Source: Pandoraea pnomenusa
GTDB lineage: Bacteria; Pseudomonadota; Gammaproteobacteria; Burkholderiales; Burkholderiaceae
Assembly: GCF_000767615.3 (NCBI RefSeq)
Contig: NZ_CP009553.3
Location: forward strand, 310,001-374,000
Direction of reading: 5' to 3'
Length of the DNA: 64,000 nucleotides
Under the pieces are notes generated by a model. It ran no database searches and was not told the DNA's origin. It was given only the letters and a program-made list of their open reading frames with translations. The position numbers and the translations under genes were made by a program. Positions 33,523 to 42,065 of the stretch are shown piece after piece (the stretch's first letter is position 1; every line of letters starts with the position of its first letter).

Positions 33523-34809
33523 TCAGCGCACGCCCGTGTGTCGGTACACCTGACTCAGCGCGATCAGACCCGCGGCGGCGGCGGCCATCATGTAGAAGCT
33601 CGGAGCGAGCTTGCTGCCCGTCGCATCGATCAGCCACGTCAAAATGAACGGCGCGAAGCCGCCGAAGCATGTCACCGACAGGTTGTACGAGAGGGAGAGA
33701 CCCGTCGTGCGCGTCTTCACCGGGAAGATCTCCGAGGCCAGCGCCGGCAGCGGGGCGAAATACATCGTCATCAGCACGCCGAGCAACGTCTGGAGCGCAA
33801 GCATCACGCCGAAGCCGGGATACGTGGAGAGCACCCAGAACATCGGCCAGATCAGGACCAGCAACGCGCCCGCGGCAATCATCATTGGCCTGGCGCGGCC
33901 CACCCGGTCCGACCATGCCCCCACCCACGGCGAGAGCAGCATCTGCACGATGCCGGTCGCGACCGTCGCCGCGAACGCGACCGACGCCGGCAGTCCCAAC
34001 TGCTTGATCGCGTACGTCGGCATGTAGAGCACGAGGTAAGTCGAGACGGTGGCGACGACCACCGCGCCAACGGCCAGCAGCAAGCGCATCTTCTGATGGC
34101 CCAGCGTGTCGCGCAGCGGCGTCTCGGTCGGCTCGGCTTCCAGGAACTCGGGCGTCTCGCTCACGTGCCGCCGAATGTAGTACGCCACCGGGCCGATCAG
34201 CAGGCCGAACAGGAACGGCACGCGCCAGCCCCAGCTCTGCATCTGCTCGGGCGACAGCGTGCTCGTGAGCACGGCGCCGAAGCCCGCGGCGAGCAGCGTC
34301 GTCAGCCCCTGGCTGGCCACCTGAAAGCTCGCGAAGAAGCCGCGCCGCTGCGGAGCGTGCTCGGCCAGGAACGCGGTCGCGCTGCCGAACTCGCCGCCCG
34401 CCGAGAATCCCTGGATCATTCGCGCCAGCACGATGCCCACGGGCGCGAGCAGGCCGATCGTCTCGTACGTCGGCATGAACGCGATGATCGCCGTGCCGAC
34501 CATCATCAGCAAGATGGTGAGCGTGAGCGCTTCGCGGCGTCCCCGGCGATCCGCATATACGCCGATCACGATGGCGCCGAGCGGTCGCATGAAGAACGAC
34601 ACGCCGAACGTGCCCAGTGTGAGCAGCAACGAGGTCGTGTCGTCGTGCGTGGGGAAGAACAGCTTCGCGATCGTGACCGCGAAGAAGCCGTACACCACGA
34701 GGTCGAACCATTCGAGCGCGTTGCCGATGGACGCGGATATGACCGCTCGCCAGGGGTGCGAAGCGGTGTTGGCGCCGATGGGGGTATCGGCGGCAGTGGC
34801 AGTCGTCAT
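33523..34809 (-). CDS. MFS transporter, metabolite:H+ symporter type
   Basis: This 428-residue inner-membrane protein has about 12 hydrophobic segments and the signatures of the MHS (ProP/KgtP/citrate) group: 'ISASIGNALEWFDLVVYGFF' at the N-terminus, 'GVYADRRGRREAL' in the first loop, 'MIQGFSAGGEFGSATAFLAE' and 'SDRVGRARPMM' in the second half. It would import an organic acid with protons. I place the start at ATG 34809, just after a GGAGAG box, instead of the upstream in-frame codon at 34863. It lies 88 bases after the aminotransferase gene on the same strand. A substrate such as an aromatic acid is inferred from context only. Confidence 0.88.
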   Translation of the reverse strand: MTTATAADTPIGANTASHPWRAVISASIGNALEWFDLVVYGFFAVTIAKLFFPTHDDTTSLLLTLGTFGVSFFMRPLGAIVIGVYADRRGRREALTLTILLMMVGTAIIAFMPTYETIGLLAPVGIVLARMIQGFSAGGEFGSATAFLAEHAPQRRGFFASFQVASQGLTTLLAAGFGAVLTSTLSPEQMQSWGWRVPFLFGLLIGPVAYYIRRHVSETPEFLEAEPTETPLRDTLGHQKMRLLLAVGAVVVATVSTYLVLYMPTYAIKQLGLPASVAFAATVATGIVQMLLSPWVGAWSDRVGRARPMMIAAGALLVLIWPMFWVLSTYPGFGVMLALQTLLGVLMTMYFAPLPALASEIFPVKTRTTGLSLSYNLSVTCFGGFAPFILTWLIDATGSKLAPSFYMMAAAAAGLIALSQVYRHTGVR

Positions 34810-34897
34810 GTTCTCTCCAGTCATTGTTATGTTGCGGGCATGCTTATGCTTCTCCGGAGGCATGCGCTCCGTGATCCGTTGGCGGCCTGTGCGAGGC

Positions 34898-36097
34898 TCA
34901 GTCGTTCGTCAGCACCCGCGCGATGGCTTGCGCCACCGTGTCGACGTTGCGCGTGTTCAGCCCCGCCACGCACATGCGCCCGGAGCGCAGCAGGTAGACA
35001 CCGTGCGTTTCGCGCAAGGCGTCGGCCTGCGCGGCGCTCAGTCCCGTGTAGGTGAACATGCCGCGCTGCGCGAGATAGCGAGAGAGCTTCTCGCCGCTCA
35101 CGTGGGGCGCGAGACGTGCATGAATCTGCGCGCGCATCGTGGCAATGCGGGTGCGCATGCCGTCGAGTTCGTCTTCCCACGCGCGACGCAACGTGGGGGT
35201 CGTGAGCACCTGCGCGACGAGTCGCGCACCATGAGTGGGCGGGTTGCTGTAGTTCGCGCGCACGGTGCCCGTGAGCTGTCCGAACACGCGCGATGCGTCA
35301 TCCGCCGTGGCGCACACGACCGACAACGCGCCGCATCGCTCGCCGTACAGCGAGAAATTCTTCGAGAACGAGTTGGCGACGACCGTCGGCACGCCCGCCT
35401 CGGTCAGGGTGCGCACGGCGAATGCATCGGCGTCCAGACCGTCGCCGAAGCCCTGGTAGGCCATGTCGACGAAGGCGATCAGGCCGCGCGACTGTAATAC
35501 CGGTGCCAGCGTGCGCCATTGCGCCTGCGTGAGGTCGACCCCGGTGGGGTTGTGGCAGCAGGCGTGGAGCAGCACGATGCTGCGCGAGGGCAGGGCCGCG
35601 ATCGTCTCGAGCATGGCGTCGAAGCGCAGGCCGCCGGTGGCATCGTCGTAGTACGGGTACGACTGCACCGCAAAGCCGGCGCTCTCGAAGACCACGCGAT
35701 GGTTGTCCCAGCTCGGATCGCTGATCCAGATGCCGCTGTCCGGGAAGTAGCGCCGCAGGAAGTCGGCCCCCACCCGCAGCGCACCGCCGCCGCCCAGGGT
35801 CTGCAGTGTGGCGATGCGCCGCTCGCGCCGCGCGGCGCTGTCGTCGCCGAAGACGAGCGCCTGCACCGCGTCGCGATAGGCCTGCGTGCCCGCCATCGGC
35901 AGATACGGACGTGGGCCGATGTCGGCGAGCACGGATGCCTCCGCTTCGCGGACCGCCTGCATGACCGGCAGGCGGCCGGCATCGTCGAAATAAATGCCGA
36001 TGGACAGATTGACCTTGTGCTGGCGGGGATCCTGTCCGAAGGCTTCGTTCAGGCCGAGGATCGGATCGCCGGGATAGGCGTCGACGTGGGAAAACAT
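34898..36097 (-). CDS. tyrB: Aromatic amino acid aminotransferase (TyrB/AspC family)
   Basis: This 399-residue class I PLP aminotransferase has the aspartate/aromatic subgroup pattern. It starts 'MFSHVDAYPGDPILGLNEAF', with 'YLPMAGTQAYRDAVQALVFG', 'HACCHNPTGVDLT' (Asn183), 'VDMAYQGFGDG' (Asp211) and PLP-binding Lys246 in 'NSFSKNFSLYGERCG' with Arg254. The start at 36097 gives the normal length; an in-frame extension to 36247 overlaps the putative operator and is unlikely. It is divergent from the LysR gene and followed by the transporter gene. It could convert tyrosine to 4-hydroxyphenylpyruvate, feeding aromatic catabolism, but AspC-like activity cannot be excluded. Confidence 0.92.
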   Translation of the reverse strand: MFSHVDAYPGDPILGLNEAFGQDPRQHKVNLSIGIYFDDAGRLPVMQAVREAEASVLADIGPRPYLPMAGTQAYRDAVQALVFGDDSAARRERRIATLQTLGGGGALRVGADFLRRYFPDSGIWISDPSWDNHRVVFESAGFAVQSYPYYDDATGGLRFDAMLETIAALPSRSIVLLHACCHNPTGVDLTQAQWRTLAPVLQSRGLIAFVDMAYQGFGDGLDADAFAVRTLTEAGVPTVVANSFSKNFSLYGERCGALSVVCATADDASRVFGQLTGTVRANYSNPPTHGARLVAQVLTTPTLRRAWEDELDGMRTRIATMRAQIHARLAPHVSGEKLSRYLAQRGMFTYTGLSAAQADALRETHGVYLLRSGRMCVAGLNTRNVDTVAQAIARVLTND

Positions 36098-36213
36098 GCG
36101 GGGTTTCGCTCCTTGCCGCCCGGTCCGCCGAGTTCGGCATACCGCGCGGACATAAAGGGGGGGCAGGGGCCGGAGGGCGCCGGGAGACCGACGATCCGGT
36201 ACGGAATTTTGAA

Positions 36214-36261
36214 AATCGATTGTGGGCGACGGCCCTTTACGGAACAATCAATCGATTCTGG
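36214..36261. promoter_or_regulatory. Candidate LysR operator in the lysR-tyrB divergent region
   Basis: AATCGATTGT (36214-36223) faces ACAATCAATCGATTCTGG (36244-36261), an interrupted inverted repeat. The second arm is identical over 18 bases, inverted, to 27092-27109 before hpaH. It lies 36 bases from the LysR start and about 150 from the aminotransferase start, so it could serve both. Confidence 0.75.
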
Positions 36262-36296
36262 TCCATTCGTAAGCCGAACTTGATAATCGACCCGTC

Positions 36297-37229
36297 ATGC
36301 CCCTGACCCGCGTAACGCTCCGGCAGTTCGAAGCCCTGGTGGCCATCGCCGAGCTGCACAGTTTTGCCGAAGCCGGCCATCGCATGGGCCTCACGTCGTC
36401 CGCCGTGAGTCAGCTCGTCGCGGAACTGGAATCGGTGCTGGGCTTTCGTATCTTCGATCGCACGACACGTCGCGTGGCGCTGTCGAGCGCCGGGCGCGAC
36501 TTCCTCGCCTCGGCCGAATCGGTGCTGCGGCATGTCCAGGCCGCCGAGAAGACGGCCGATGACCTGCGCAATCGCGCGGCGGGTATCGTGCGCGTGGGCG
36601 CGCCGCTGGTCATCGCGAGCATGGCGCTGCCGTCGGCGATTCGCGAGTACGCGCAAACGCGCCCGAAGGTCGTGGTGCGCGTGGTCGACACCCCCGTCGA
36701 TGGACTCATCGATCGCGTGGCCAACGGCGATCTGGATCTCGCCATCGGCCCGAATCGTTCGACGGGGACGCAGGTGGCCGGCGCGCCCGCGTTCGACAGC
36801 CCGTGGGTGCTGTGGTGTACGCCGGACCACCCGCTGGCACGGCGTCGTCGCGTGCGATGGACCGATCTGCGAGACACGCCGCTCGTTGCCGCCGGGCGCG
36901 ACCACGAGCGCAGCGTTGCGCAGATGCGGCTGTCCGCGCCGCCCGACGCGCGCATCACGCCCATCGACGTCGTCGACAACGTGACGACGGCGCTCGGCGT
37001 GGCGGCACAGGGACTGGCCGCCACGCTCACGCCAGGCTACGTGGCGGCGCTCGCGCATTCGTTCGGCCTCGTCATGCGGCGGGTCGTGTCGCCGGAGACG
37101 ATTCGCCAGGTCTGCGTGTACCGGCCGCTCTCGCGCGCGGCGTCGCCGGCGGCCGAAGGATTCGCACAGTTCCTGATGGAATGGCTGCCTCAGTGGAACG
37201 CGCGGGTCATGGCGTCGCAGCAAGTGTGA
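36297..37229 (+). CDS. LysR-type transcriptional regulator
   Basis: This 310-residue regulator has an N-terminal winged HTH (about residues 6-65: 'LRQFEALVAIAELHSFAEAG', 'SSAVSQLVAELESVLGFRIF', 'DRTTRRVALSSAGRDFLASA'), a linker helix and a periplasmic-binding-like effector domain from about residue 95. It is divergent from tyrB-MFS. The identical 18-bp site here and upstream of hpaH suggests that it controls both transcription units, with a pathway acid as co-inducer (inference). Close homologues regulate many different catabolic genes, so the effector is open. Confidence 0.92.
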   Translation: MPLTRVTLRQFEALVAIAELHSFAEAGHRMGLTSSAVSQLVAELESVLGFRIFDRTTRRVALSSAGRDFLASAESVLRHVQAAEKTADDLRNRAAGIVRVGAPLVIASMALPSAIREYAQTRPKVVVRVVDTPVDGLIDRVANGDLDLAIGPNRSTGTQVAGAPAFDSPWVLWCTPDHPLARRRRVRWTDLRDTPLVAAGRDHERSVAQMRLSAPPDARITPIDVVDNVTTALGVAAQGLAATLTPGYVAALAHSFGLVMRRVVSPETIRQVCVYRPLSRAASPAAEGFAQFLMEWLPQWNARVMASQQV

Positions 37230-37247
37230 GACTGGCGCGGCGGGCGA

Positions 37248-37709
37248 TCAGCGTCGCCTGCTGTCGGGCGTCGGCATGGCCGCCAGATCTTCGCTCAATT
37301 GCGCACGCAGCGTGGCAATGGCCGCCGTGGTGTCGGCCGGCTTGAGTTCCTCTCGCGCGATGGCTTCGCGCAGGTGATGGCGCAGTATCGGATCGTGCGT
37401 TTGGCCGAGTGTTTCGCGATAGAACGGCAGGACGTTCTCCGGATGACCGCCTGCGCGGTACAGGTGCGCAATTTCCTCGATGGTGCGGATGGCCGCGAAG
37501 GCAGGGCCACCGAAGCGCCCACCCATACCCGGCGGCGGGGGCGGCTGGTCGCGCAATCCCCGCGTGCCATGCGGGTCCTGAACCGGGCGCGGCGCCATGG
37601 GGGCGTCGGCGCGCGCGTCGGCGGCGGGGGCGGCGCCGGCCGACGTCGCGAACGTCAAAGCCAGCATCAGGGCAAGCGCGCCCGAGGCACGGCGCAAGGT
37701 GATCGTCAT
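37248..37709 (-). CDS. Small secreted protein of unknown function
   Basis: This 153-residue product begins with a clear signal peptide, 'MTITLRRASGALALMLALTF' with an AGA/A cleavage region near residue 28. A Pro/Gly-rich linker ('DQPPPPPGMGGRFGGP') and a helical, charged C-terminal half ('IRTIEEIAHLYRAGGHPENV' and on) follow. I do not recognise a family. ATG 37709 is chosen because it gives the signal peptide; the open frame extends further upstream without a better start. It lies tail-to-tail with the LysR gene and divergent from the DUF302 gene. Confidence 0.75.
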   Translation of the reverse strand: MTITLRRASGALALMLALTFATSAGAAPAADARADAPMAPRPVQDPHGTRGLRDQPPPPPGMGGRFGGPAFAAIRTIEEIAHLYRAGGHPENVLPFYRETLGQTHDPILRHHLREAIAREELKPADTTAAIATLRAQLSEDLAAMPTPDSRRR

Positions 37710-37849
37710 GATATGGACTCCGTAATGAAATCGCGTTCGCTGGAACGTCGAACGTCGGCGCCAAGCGTAACGTGCAGGCAGGTAGTCGCCGCCGCCCCGT
37801 AACGACGTGTAAGGTAAGGCATGTCCGAGTCGATCGCAGGAGTTCGCCC

Positions 37850-38266
37850 ATGACAACCGATACCTCACCGTACGTGCATCCCGCCACCCTTACTTCATGG
37901 CAAAGTCCGGTGGACTTCTACGCCACGCTCACACGCGTGATGGACGCCCTCCGGGCCCATGACATGACGATCTTTGCCGACATCGATCAGAGCGCAGCCG
38001 CTGCGTCGGTCGGACAGACGTTGCGTCCGACGCGTCTGGTCCTCTTCGGGAATCCCAAGGGCGGCACGCCGGTCATGAGTGCCAATCCGCATGCCGGGAT
38101 CGAGCTGCCGCTCAAGGTCATGGTGTGGGCGGCGGCGCCCGATGACGTGCGCGTCGATTTCCTGAATCCGGGCCCGTTGCTGAGTGCACTTTACGGCATC
38201 GATTCGGCGCAGACGGCAGGTTTCGGCGCGGTCGCCAGGATACTCGAGGCGGCGCTCGCCGCCTGA
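37850..38266 (+). CDS. DUF302 domain protein
   Basis: This 138-residue protein matches the DUF302 pattern: 'FYATLTRVMDALRAHDMTIF', 'ADIDQSAAAASVG', 'LRPTRLVLFGNPKGGTPVM' and 'IELPLKVMVWAAAPDDVRV'. The family is widespread, structurally characterised and of unclear function, with proposals of ligand binding or stress roles. The ATG follows an AGGAG box by seven bases. No signal peptide is seen, so a cytoplasmic location is likely. It is a single gene, not obviously in an operon with the dienelactone hydrolase 281 bases downstream. Confidence 0.85.
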   Translation: MTTDTSPYVHPATLTSWQSPVDFYATLTRVMDALRAHDMTIFADIDQSAAAASVGQTLRPTRLVLFGNPKGGTPVMSANPHAGIELPLKVMVWAAAPDDVRVDFLNPGPLLSALYGIDSAQTAGFGAVARILEAALAA

Positions 38267-38547
38267 GCCCCGGCATGCCCCACGTGGCGGTTCGGTTGTT
38301 GAAACGCGCCGTCGGGCCGAGTGGGGCGGTCAGGCCCCCGTCGCAGGCGCGACGGTGCGGCGCAGGCGCCGGATGTCGGCGCCACCCCCTGTACGGCGGG
38401 CGTTGGCGCGCGCTGTGCGCCGACACGAAAATCCCTATACTGATTCGGCCTCTCCGTGCGCGCGCACGCGGCAATCCCGCCCCGGCTTCCCGGGGCGCCG
38501 CGATCGGCGCGCGGGCAATCCCCCCTTTTTTTGATGGAGCAACTTCC

Positions 38548-39258
38548 GTGTCGAACAGTCAATGGATCCGTGTCGAAACCGTGGACGGCAGTTTCGATGC
38601 CTATCTGGCATTGCCGCCGACGGGCAAGACGACCAACGCCCCGGGCATCGTGCTGGTACAGGAAATCTTCGGCGTGAACGAGCATATTCGCGGTGTCGCC
38701 GATCAATATGCGATGGACGGCTACGTCGTACTCGCACCGGACGTCTTCTGGCGTGACGCCCCCCGCGTCGAACTCGGCTATGCGGGCGACGACATGGCGC
38801 GCGCGCTGGAACTGCGCAAGTCGGTCGACGTCGAGAAGACCGTCAGGGACGTCGAGGCGACGGTCAAGGCGCTGCGCGGCAAGCTCGACGCCGGCGCCAA
38901 GGTCGCCGCCGTGGGCTACTGCTTCGGCGGTCTGGTGTCGTATCTGAGCGCCGCGCGCGGGCTCGTGGACGCGGCCGTGCCATATTACGGCGGCGGCATT
39001 CACAACTATCTGGCCGAGGCGCCCAACCTGAACGTGCCGGTGCAGTTCCACTACGGCGCGCTCGACAGCCACATCACGCCGGACATCGTGAAGCAGGTGA
39101 GCGAGGCGGTGAAGTCGCGTCCGAACACGGAGGTGTTCGTGTATCCCGGCGCCGACCACGGCTTCAACTGCTGGGCACGCGGCGCGTATCATCAGCCTTC
39201 GGCGGTGCTGGCGCACGGCCGTGCGCTGGAGTTCCTGGCCAAAGCGCTGGCGCGTTGA
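38548..39258 (+). CDS. Dienelactone hydrolase family protein
   Basis: This 236-residue alpha/beta hydrolase has the dienelactone hydrolase triad: Cys125 in 'GYCFGG', Asp173 in 'YGALDSHITP' and His204 in 'GADHGFNC', plus Glu39 in 'VLVQEIFGVNEHIRG' that primes the Cys. Such enzymes hydrolyse dienelactones in chlorocatechol breakdown, but many relatives act on other esters, and no chlorocatechol genes are nearby. The GTG at 38548 with GGAG nine bases upstream gives the standard N-terminus. A perfect hairpin terminator follows. Confidence 0.92.
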   Translation: MSNSQWIRVETVDGSFDAYLALPPTGKTTNAPGIVLVQEIFGVNEHIRGVADQYAMDGYVVLAPDVFWRDAPRVELGYAGDDMARALELRKSVDVEKTVRDVEATVKALRGKLDAGAKVAAVGYCFGGLVSYLSAARGLVDAAVPYYGGGIHNYLAEAPNLNVPVQFHYGALDSHITPDIVKQVSEAVKSRPNTEVFVYPGADHGFNCWARGAYHQPSAVLAHGRALEFLAKALAR

Positions 39259-39324
39259 GCGATGCGGTGTTCCGGCCTGCGGCCCGCTCATCAGGCCAGG
39301 CCGATGACACCCGTTCAATGACAG

Positions 39325-39354
39325 GAAGCCCGCTTCGGCGGGCTTCTTCGTTTC
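39325..39354 (+). terminator. Terminator after the dienelactone hydrolase gene
   Basis: GAAGCCCGC (39325-39333) pairs perfectly with GCGGGCTTC (39338-39346) around a TTCG tetraloop, then TTCGTTT. Lies 66 bases after the stop. Confidence 0.85.
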
Positions 39355-39417
39355 AGGCGCGATGCGGCGAGGGGCGGACGATTGGGCGCATCCGACCGAC
39401 GCTTGCGCCGATTCGCT

Positions 39418-39445
39418 AAAAAAGCCCGTCGCCGGAGCGACGGGC
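39418..39445 (-). terminator. Terminator of the DUF4148 gene
   Basis: Read on the minus strand, GCCCGTCGC pairs with GCGACGGGC around a 4-base loop and is followed by TTTTTT (complement of A-run 39418-39423). It lies downstream of the minus-strand gene at 39614. The rest of 39259-39613 holds nothing recognisable. Confidence 0.85.
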
Positions 39446-39613
39446 AAAGTCCTGTGCGTCGAACCACCACGCACAGCGACAGGAGTCTGAGGCCGTGAAT
39501 CGCAAGCGGCCGGAATTCAGACGGATAGCGCGGGCTGCGCCTCGCGCGTCGTTATGCGCAGAACGCGCGCCGCGCCGCCACCTCGCATGAGGTCGGCGGC
39601 GCGGCGGGTTACA

Positions 39614-39922
39614 TTACGAACCGAAGTAGGTCGTGCCGGCGCGTTGCTGGCCACCGACCGAACCCATCGCAATCGGGCTGCCGGCCGAGACCGGCTGTGC
39701 GCTGGGGGCCGCCTTCGGGTACACGGCGTCGTGCTGCACCACGAGACCGGCCCGTTGTGCCTGTACCAGCTCGTCGCGAACCTGGGCGCGACTTAGCACG
39801 GTCGTTTGCGGCACCCAGGCAAATTCCGACGGACCGTCGAAGGCGTCGCTGGCGAAGGCGGAACCGGCCGAGACGGCAAGCATGGCGGAAACGAGAGCCG
39901 AAGCAATAAGCGTGCGTTGCAT
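39614..39922 (-). CDS. DUF4148 domain secreted protein
   Basis: This 102-residue protein has a signal peptide ('MQRTLIASALVSAMLAVSAG', cleavage after FAS or AFA). The short DUF4148 motif 'LSRAQVRDELVQAQRAGLV', with the 'YPKAAPSA' element, follows. Such proteins are small, periplasmic, of unknown role and abundant in Burkholderiaceae, which fits the taxonomic guess. An AGGAG box precedes the ATG. It is a single gene with its own terminator. Confidence 0.85.
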   Translation of the reverse strand: MQRTLIASALVSAMLAVSAGSAFASDAFDGPSEFAWVPQTTVLSRAQVRDELVQAQRAGLVVQHDAVYPKAAPSAQPVSAGSPIAMGSVGGQQRAGTTYFGS

Positions 39923-40077
39923 GATGTTTTCTCCTGTCTTTTGAAAGGGGCGATGTGTTATTCATCGTCGACAATTGAAGTCTATTGATGCACGCACTAA
40001 CGATAAAGGCGACTTATTGCAAGCCACTCTTGTGTATTCGGAAACAATCGATCAAGCGCTTCCGAGGAGACGTCCCG

Positions 40078-40476
40078 ATGCTCTATCTGTGGATCAAGGC
40101 CGTACATCTCATCGCCGTCATCACGTTCATCGCCGGGATGGTGACGATGGCGTTGGGCGGACGCCTGGCGCAGCCCGAATGGCGCCGAATCGCACGCCGT
40201 GCGGATTACGGGCTGGCGTCGCCGGCGCTGATCGTGGTGTGGATCAGCGGCCCGGTGCTGGCCGTCATGGCGAACTGGTGGAGCGCGCCGTGGTTCATGG
40301 CGAAGCTGGTGTTCGTGCTGATCATCTCGGCGCTGCATGGACGGTTGTCGGCCACGCTGCGGCGGCTCGAACGAGACGGCGCAGCCACGTCGCCGCCGCT
40401 GTTCCGCCGTGCATTGCCCGTGGTCTGGGTGTCGATGGCGATCATCGTGGCGCTCGTCATCGTCAAGCCGTTCTGA
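40078..40476 (+). CDS. CopD-like integral membrane protein
   Basis: This 132-residue protein has about four hydrophobic helices. It begins 'MLYLWIKAVHLIAVITFIAG' with an early His, the pattern of the CopD/HemJ superfamily of small membrane proteins, and later has 'WFMAKLVFVLIISALHGRLS'. Roles in copper uptake or haem redox steps are known for relatives, but nothing here decides between them. The start ATG is seven bases after a GAGGAG box. The AraC-type gene follows on the same strand. Confidence 0.75.
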   Translation: MLYLWIKAVHLIAVITFIAGMVTMALGGRLAQPEWRRIARRADYGLASPALIVVWISGPVLAVMANWWSAPWFMAKLVFVLIISALHGRLSATLRRLERDGAATSPPLFRRALPVVWVSMAIIVALVIVKPF

Positions 40477-40603
40477 GCGTTTCGAGACGTATCGCGCGGG
40501 GATGATCCGGAAGGTACCCGGCTTGGTCTCCGGGCCCGCCGGTGTTACGCTGGCGACATCGCCAAAAACGTCCCAAAACTACGTCTTTCAAGGCCTGGTG
40601 CCG

Positions 40604-41395
40604 ATGCCGATCACTAGTGCGGTACCCCTGGCGTTTCAGGGCACTGACCGCCCCGTCGGCGCGCTGGCGAAGGATTACCCGGATGGGCATGTCGTGCGCC
40701 CGCACAGTCATCGGCGCGCGCAACTGATGTACGCGAGCGCCGGCATTCTCGAAGTGCGCACAGACGCATCGTTCTGGGTCATTCCGCCACAACGCGCGTT
40801 ATGGATTCCGAGGGATGTCACGCATGAAGTGCGCATGCGGGGCAAGGTCGAAATGCGCACTATTTACGTCGACGTGGATCGATGCGGATTCCGCGCACCC
40901 GAAGCGCCGGTCTTGATTCGCGTGTCCGCACTGCTGCGGGAGCTGATCCTGCGCGCGATGACGCTTGGTGAGAACTGGTCGCCCGACGGTCGTGACGGCC
41001 TGGTCATGGCGCTGCTGCTCGAGGAGATCGAGTGGAAGAGCGATTCGCCACTGCACCTCCAGGTGCCTCGCGATGCGCGGTTGCGCAAGATCTTCGATAC
41101 TTACCTGAGTATGCCGGCCGACCCGCGCAGCCTCCAGGACTGGGCGGTCGAGGTCGGCGCGTCGAGCCGCACGCTGGAGCGCCGGTTCATGACGGAGTTC
41201 GGTTTGCCGTTCCGGGAGTGGCGTCAGCACATGCGCCTGCTCGGTGCGCTGCCATTGCTGGGGGCCGGACGGCCCATCACCCAGGTGGCGCTCGAAGTCG
41301 GTTATGAAACGCCGAGCGCCTTCTCCACCATGTTCCGCCGCTTCATGGGCGTGACGCCAAGCGACTACCTGACGCGCGTCCGCGACCCGGACTGA
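40604..41395 (+). CDS. AraC family regulator with cupin sensor domain
   Basis: This regulator of 263 residues has an N-terminal cupin-like domain ('GHVVRPHSHRRAQLMYASAG', 'VIPPQRALWIPRDVTHEV'). Two C-terminal HTH motifs follow ('LQDWAVEVGASSRTLERRFM', and 'ITQVALEVGYETPSAFSTMF' with 'RRFMGVTPSDY'). ATG 40604 gives the usual family length; ATG 40502, 34 codons upstream in frame, is an alternative. The 3' end overlaps the opposite-strand HAD gene by 53 bases. The target genes are not evident. Confidence 0.88.
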   Translation: MPITSAVPLAFQGTDRPVGALAKDYPDGHVVRPHSHRRAQLMYASAGILEVRTDASFWVIPPQRALWIPRDVTHEVRMRGKVEMRTIYVDVDRCGFRAPEAPVLIRVSALLRELILRAMTLGENWSPDGRDGLVMALLLEEIEWKSDSPLHLQVPRDARLRKIFDTYLSMPADPRSLQDWAVEVGASSRTLERRFMTEFGLPFREWRQHMRLLGALPLLGAGRPITQVALEVGYETPSAFSTMFRRFMGVTPSDYLTRVRDPD

Positions 41396-42065
41396 GCCAG
41401 TGCATGGCGTCCCACATGTCGTCGTAGACGGGCACGCCCTCGGCGTAGAGCGGCGAGCGCGCGCGCTTCGAGCCAATACCGACGAAGTCGATGCCGAGCG
41501 CTCGCGCCACCTTCAGATCCCACAGGCCGTCGCCAATCGATACGATGGCGCGCGGCTGCGTGATGCCGTAGCCCACCTGCGCCCGTTTGATCGCCTCGGC
41601 GACGAGCTGCTCGCGCGAGCTGTATTCGGACGCCGTGATGAGCATCGCGTCGGTGTAGTCGATGGCGACAGAGCGCAGCTTGCGATGGCTCACCTGCCGG
41701 ATGCCACCCGTGGCGAAAACCACGCCCCAGCGCGAGCGATGCGCGGCTTCGACGAACGCGCGCGCGCCGGGAATTTCCGCCAGCCCGTGGGCATTGAGCA
41801 GCGCTGTGAAGCGTTCGTCGATCTCGTGCTCGAAGCGCGCCAGATCGTGCGGTTGCGGCAGGGCGCGACCATGCTCGGCATGGGCGTGAATCAGAATGCC
41901 GGTATCGGTGTGATGGGGGTAGCTGCCCCAGTCGGTGTTCAGATCCTCGAATTCCAGCGACTCCATGGCGCCGAGCAGCGCACGCTGATGGATGCGCACC
42001 GAATCGGTCAGAGTGCCATCGACATCGAGCACCAGAATGCTGTCTTTTTCGAAACTCGCCTGCAT
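41343..42065 (-). CDS. HAD superfamily hydrolase
   Basis: This 240-residue phosphatase-like protein has the HAD motifs: 'LVLDVDGTLTDS' with nucleophile Asp14 and Asp16, 'VVFATGGIRQ' (motif II), a Lys in 'QLVAEAIKRAQ' (motif III), and 'SIGDGLWDLKVA' (motif IV). The insertion before motif II suggests a phosphoglycolate-phosphatase-like cap. Substrate unknown. Its last 53 bases overlap the end of the AraC gene on the other strand. The C-terminal 'GRGRASGSRLASRP' tail is encoded by that overlap and may be dispensable. Confidence 0.85.
   Translation of the reverse strand: MQASFEKDSILVLDVDGTLTDSVRIHQRALLGAMESLEFEDLNTDWGSYPHHTDTGILIHAHAEHGRALPQPHDLARFEHEIDERFTALLNAHGLAEIPGARAFVEAAHRSRWGVVFATGGIRQVSHRKLRSVAIDYTDAMLITASEYSSREQLVAEAIKRAQVGYGITQPRAIVSIGDGLWDLKVARALGIDFVGIGSKRARSPLYAEGVPVYDDMWDAMHWLSPGRGRASGSRLASRP

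Noticed and set aside
38431..38441. Promoter with TATACT before the dienelactone hydrolase gene
   Set aside because: A plausible -10 box but no -35 at a proper distance; not strong enough to annotate.
39614..39922. Toxin-antitoxin pair with neighbouring small genes
   Set aside because: The small proteins at 37248 and 39614 have signal peptides and separate transcription signals, and no partner gene overlaps them.
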